NCBI GenBank assembly: GCA_023525715.1
Contig: CM042012.1
Coordinates: 45,361,441 to 45,425,440, forward strand
Direction: 5' to 3'
Source: Cichorium intybus
Lineage: Eukaryota > Streptophyta > Magnoliopsida > Asterales > Asteraceae
Length of the DNA: 64,000 nucleotides
The notes beneath the pieces are model-generated. The model saw only the letters and a program-made list of their open reading frames with translations, did no database searches and was not told where the DNA came from. Of this stretch, positions 58,450 to 64,000 are shown piece after piece. The number at the start of each line of letters is the position of its first letter. Positions within the stretch are counted from its first letter, which is position 1. The position numbers and the translations under genes were made by a program.

Positions 58450-59004
58450 AGAGAATCAACATAGAACCCCATTTTATGCATAGAACCATAGAACCAATCT
58501 ACTAACCCTTGGATCAAGCAATCAATAGCCATAAATAAAAGACTAATATCCTATTAAAATAAATCAATTGAATAAATGATTGGGGTAATGTAGGTATAAA
58601 CAATATTATTGTTCCTAAAATCAGCATCTGTAAAAATTAAATACCACAATTATCTCTCTTCAATCAACCCAAATCATTTTCACGTCGTCTTCTTCATTGC
58701 TACCAGCATAGCATCGACTCCTCTACTTCTCACCGGAGATTTCAACTACCGCCATCTACCTCTCTACTGCATCTCATCGGAAAGCAACCGCCTACTGCAT
58801 CTCATCGGAAAACAACCGTCAACAGAAGATGACAAAGAAGCAAGGCTGTTGTCGGCGATTTTACCATCTTCAATGCTTCTCTGGTGGCGCCGGCTGTCTA
58901 ATAGGTGGCCGGAGACGGTGATTCTTGGTCGGATTCATTGTCAGAACAAGTCTTATGTCCTGATTTCAGTTTATCTTAACAGGTTTGAACGATTCTGAAC
59001 AATT

Positions 59005-59790
59005 TATCTTGAATGTTCATTACTGAACATTTATGAACACAAATCTATTTTTGACTTAAATATGCTTTATTTGTTTAGTTAAATTTGTTTTAGTGTTCAA
59101 TTTTGAATTGATTCCATAAATCGATTTCGATTTCGAATTAATTCCAGAAATCTATGTTTGGAATAAACTGATTTGATTTACGTTTCCTCTTCAAACTGAT
59201 TTCATTATGCATAATCTGATTTCATAATGCATAAACTAATTGATGTTTGAAAGTAGTTTATTCTAGCATTATTGATCACCAGAATATGTTTGTTTTGTTT
59301 GATTTTGTTGCAAAATTGAGATACGAGATGTCATTGCTTGAACTCTCTCTAATGAATAATAAAGAATGTTCGCTAATGAACAATATAGGAAGAATGTCCA
59401 TTAATAAACAGAATGTTCACTAATGAACATTGAAGAATGTTCATTAACGATTATGTACATATAGAGATTTGTTTCTATTGATCTTAAACAAGCAGTTATG
59501 CTGTTTTTTTAATTAATAAACATATGATTGTTCTGTATTGAACACTTTTATGTATTTTTTTTGTTCAATAGAAATATTCGGTTTGGCGTTGTTTCTCCAA
59601 CGAATGTTCAGAAAGAGAGAGATCGAGACAAATGGATTAAGGAAGAGAAACAGAGAGAGATCGAGACAGATGGATCGATGTAGATGAACATAGACAGATG
59701 GATCGAGACAAATGTTCAGTAATGAACATTTGAGTTATGAACATTTTAGGTTTTGTATTAATATTCTTCTATGTTCACTTATAAACATTT
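59005..59790. repeat. TGTTCATTAATGAACA palindrome array, left part
   Basis: Copies near 59012, 59366, 59395, 59412, 59436, 59712 and 59775, with spacer sequence. Some are imperfect. The array continues right of the nested MULE. Confidence 0.75.
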
Positions 59791-59805
59791 TGGTTGTTAT
59801 ATAAA

Positions 59806-61633
59806 GGGTAAATTGCATAAAAGTCATTAAGTTTTCCAATTTTCTCGATTTTGACACTGTATTTTTAGTTTTTGCAATTAAGTCATTATGTTTTCAGAAA
59901 AGTTGCAATTAAATCATTATGTTTTCCAAAAAGTTGCAAAAATGACCATATGACCGGATGGTAACAGGTTACCAGGTCATATGGTCAGATTTGCAATTTT
60001 TCAGAAAACCTAATGACTTAATAGCAAAAATAAAACATAGTGTCAAAATCAAGAAATCTAAAAAAGTTAGCGACTTTTAGGGTTTATTTCATAAAAAACC
60101 CTAAATTTTCAACTTTTTTCTGTTTAAACCTAAAACTTTATTTTTTTCAAAAAAAACCTAAATTTTGGAGAAACTTTTTAATATATCCCCCTAACCGGTT
60201 TTACAGGTTATACATACTTTTTTTTTCAGAAAAAACCCTAATTTCTTTTTTTTTTCCGAAAAAAAACCCTCAATTTCAGTGATTTTTTCACAAAAAAAAA
60301 ATGTTTCTTCGATTTTGTAATTGACATAACTTTTATATACGATGTCCAAATTCTACGAATTTTATATCACTGGAAAGGTCGTAAGTAATACTACAACTTT
60401 GCTTTACTGACTTTTGTTTGAATATGTTTAGATATTTCGCTACACTGGCTTGTTTGTTTATAATAGCTGTATCTTTTGCATACGAGCTTTGTTTTCGACG
60501 TTCTATAAGTCGACGGATTCGTAAACACGAATACATCGTGTAATAAATATTATTTAAACCAAAATATTATTTGTATGATTTATCGAATTTTATGCTACTA
60601 TAGTCTATTATTCGAAATTATAACGTTTACTCGATAATTGATTCGAAATAGCGTATTGTAGTATTATAATTTCCAATAATACATTAGGAAAGTTATGAAA
60701 ATTATATTTCAACGTATTATCCTAATTTGCGCTCTGGTTGACCTTTGTTGACCAAATTTGACGGATGTTACAGACGGGGTCGCAAGAAAGATATGCCAAC
60801 TACAAAAACGAAGAAAAATAATTTTCTTTGTAAAAAAATCTCTGAAAAATCGTTTAACTTGCGGATAAACTCGTAAATGCCTAAATTAACTTGAATAATA
60901 TTCATTACACGATGTATTCGTGTTTACGAATCTGTCGACTTATAGAACGTCGAAAACAAAGCTTGTATGCAATATATACAGCTATTATAAGAAAACAAGC
61001 CAGTGTAGCGAAATATCTGAACATATTCAAACAAAAGTCAGTAAAGCAAAGTTGTAGTATTACTTACGATCTTTCCAGGGATATAAAGTTTGTAGAATTT
61101 GGACATCGTATATGAAAGTTATGTCAATTACAAAAACGAAGAAACATTTTTTTTGGTGAAAAAATCACTGAAATTGAAGGTTTTTTCCGGAAAAAAAAGA
61201 AATTAGGGTTTTTTCTGAAAAAAAAAAGTATGTATAACTGTAAAACCGGTTAAGGGGATAAATTAAAAAGTTTCTCCAAAATTTAGGTTTTTTTTTTGAA
61301 AAAAAAAATAAAGTTTTAGGTTTAAACAGAAAAAAGTTGAAAATTTAGGGTTTTTTATGAAATAAACCCTAAAAGTCGCTAACTTTTTCAGATTTCTTGA
61401 TTTTGACACTATGTTTTATTTTTGTTATTAAGTCATTAGGTTTTCTGAAAAATTGCAAATCTGACCATATGACCTGGTAATCCGGTCATATGGTCATTTT
61501 TGCAACTTTTTGGAAAACATAATGACTTAATTGCAACTTTTCTGAAAACATAATGACTTAATTACAAAAACTAAAAATGTTGTGTCAAAATCGAGAAAAT
61601 TGTAAAACTTAGTGACTTTTATGCAATTTACCC
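59806..61633. mobile_element. Foldback Mutator-like element, 750-bp arms
   Basis: Perfect 9-bp target duplication TTATATAAA at 59797-59805 and 61634-61642. The ends are GGGTAAATTGCATAAAAGTC and its inverted complement. The two arms (about 59806-60555 and 60885-61633) are inverted copies, roughly 90% identical by eye, around a loop of about 330 bp. The arms carry TCATTATGTTTTC, AAACCCTAAATTTTC and a CGTAAACACGAATACATCGT block near the loop. It is non-coding; the mirror-image 67- and 74-codon frames at 60333 and 60891 come from the arms. Any transcript across it would fold into a very long hairpin. Confidence 0.88.
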
Positions 61634-61639
61634 TTATAT

Positions 61640-61965
61640 AAATGTATAAAGATGCTTCCATGTTCAATTATGAAGATTTGAGTTTCTGTATAAATTTATA
61701 ATGTTAATCTATGTTCATTAACGAACACTTGAGTTTTTGTGTTTGATATATGAAGATTCATACATGTTTGGTACTGAACATGTGTGAATATGAACAATAT
61801 TCTGCAATGTTCACTTATGAACATGACCAATTTCTGAACAAGAATATTTTCTGGGATTTTGAACACAACGTTCATTGATGAACATACATATATGTTCATC
61901 AATGAACATACGTATATGTTCATCAATGAACATATACGTATGTTCATAAATGAACATATAAGTGC
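61640..61965. repeat. TGTTCATTAATGAACA palindrome array, right part
   Basis: Includes a dense tandem at 61869-61960 of TATGTTCATCAATGAACATA units joined by ACGTATA/CATATA links, plus copies near 61707, 61772 and 61800. Confidence 0.85.
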
Positions 61966-62062
61966 AATTTACCATCATACCCTTATCACCCTAATTTGAT
62001 CTAACGGTCAAGGAGATGGTTCTTTGGTTCTATGCATAATAATGGTTCTATGTTGAACCCAC

Positions 62063-64000
<1,938 letters not shown>

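Noticed and set aside
60333..61115. Two nearly identical small proteins (67 and 74 codons)
   Set aside because: They are the same sequence read from the two inverted arms of the foldback MULE, not paralogous genes.
61860..61960. CRISPR-like regular repeats
   Set aside because: The units are palindromes joined by short similar linkers with no unique spacers, in plant nuclear DNA.

Overview
This is a gene-poor, AT-rich stretch of plant nuclear DNA. It is most likely eudicot; Asteraceae is a guess from the general look of the LTRs and of the RRM-type LINE. Almost every recognisable feature is a transposable element or a remnant of one. The most striking property is about thirty long, nearly perfect (TA)n tracts, typically 60-350 bp. 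They are not scattered at random: nearly every tract starts or stops exactly at the end of a mobile element.

Layout. 1-4618: (TA)n tracts bounding a short MITE family (family A, inverted GGTTCAAATGAGAACC ends), then a probable minus-strand Helitron (about 2211-4490) inserted inside a TA tract. 4619-8459: a 2.7 kb terminal-inverted-repeat (TIR) element (family B), another family A copy and a block that recurs at 14.8-16.3 kb. 8460-14068: a nearly complete minus-strand LINE. Its ORF2 is open (endonuclease, reverse transcriptase, zinc-binding domain) and its ORF1 (RRM type) has one in-frame stop; the two overlap by a TAATG stop-start. 14069-21874: repeat duplications, a gypsy-like LTR with a nested PIF/Harbinger MITE, and a possible copia LTR. 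22-27 kb: a decayed Ty1/copia gag/pol interrupted by a solo LTR. 27.4-33 kb: a decayed PIF/Harbinger element (nuclease plus Myb/SANT-like protein) split by a 2.9 kb insertion that itself contains a copia solo LTR. 33-40 kb: small MITEs, a 1 kb element with an 11-bp target duplication and a 173-bp tandem array. 40.4-43.6 kb: a 3.2 kb solo LTR with a perfect 5-bp target duplication. 43.9-44.3 kb: a tRNA-derived SINE between two TA tracts.

48.5-53.8 kb is the only part that looks like host genes. A divergent pair of small genes of unknown family (about 109 and 105 codons) is present twice, with a solo LTR between the copies. One member (49618-49932) is intact; each of the other three carries a single lesion.

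54-64 kb is a run of TIR elements placed back to back, each separated from the next by a (TA)n tract. Two of them host nested long-TIR (Mutator-like) elements with perfect 9-bp target duplications. Four or five of the larger elements (B, C, E, F, partly D) share a plan: degenerate TIRs abutting (TA)n, a CT-rich, GC-richer leader-like segment near one end, then an AT-rich body carrying many copies of a family-specific short palindrome. This TA-tract-bounded element population is the best candidate here for an undescribed system. The (TA)n-flanked Micron element of rice is the nearest precedent I know of.

All boundaries were read by eye. Ends inside (TA)n cannot be fixed to the base, and no database search was possible.
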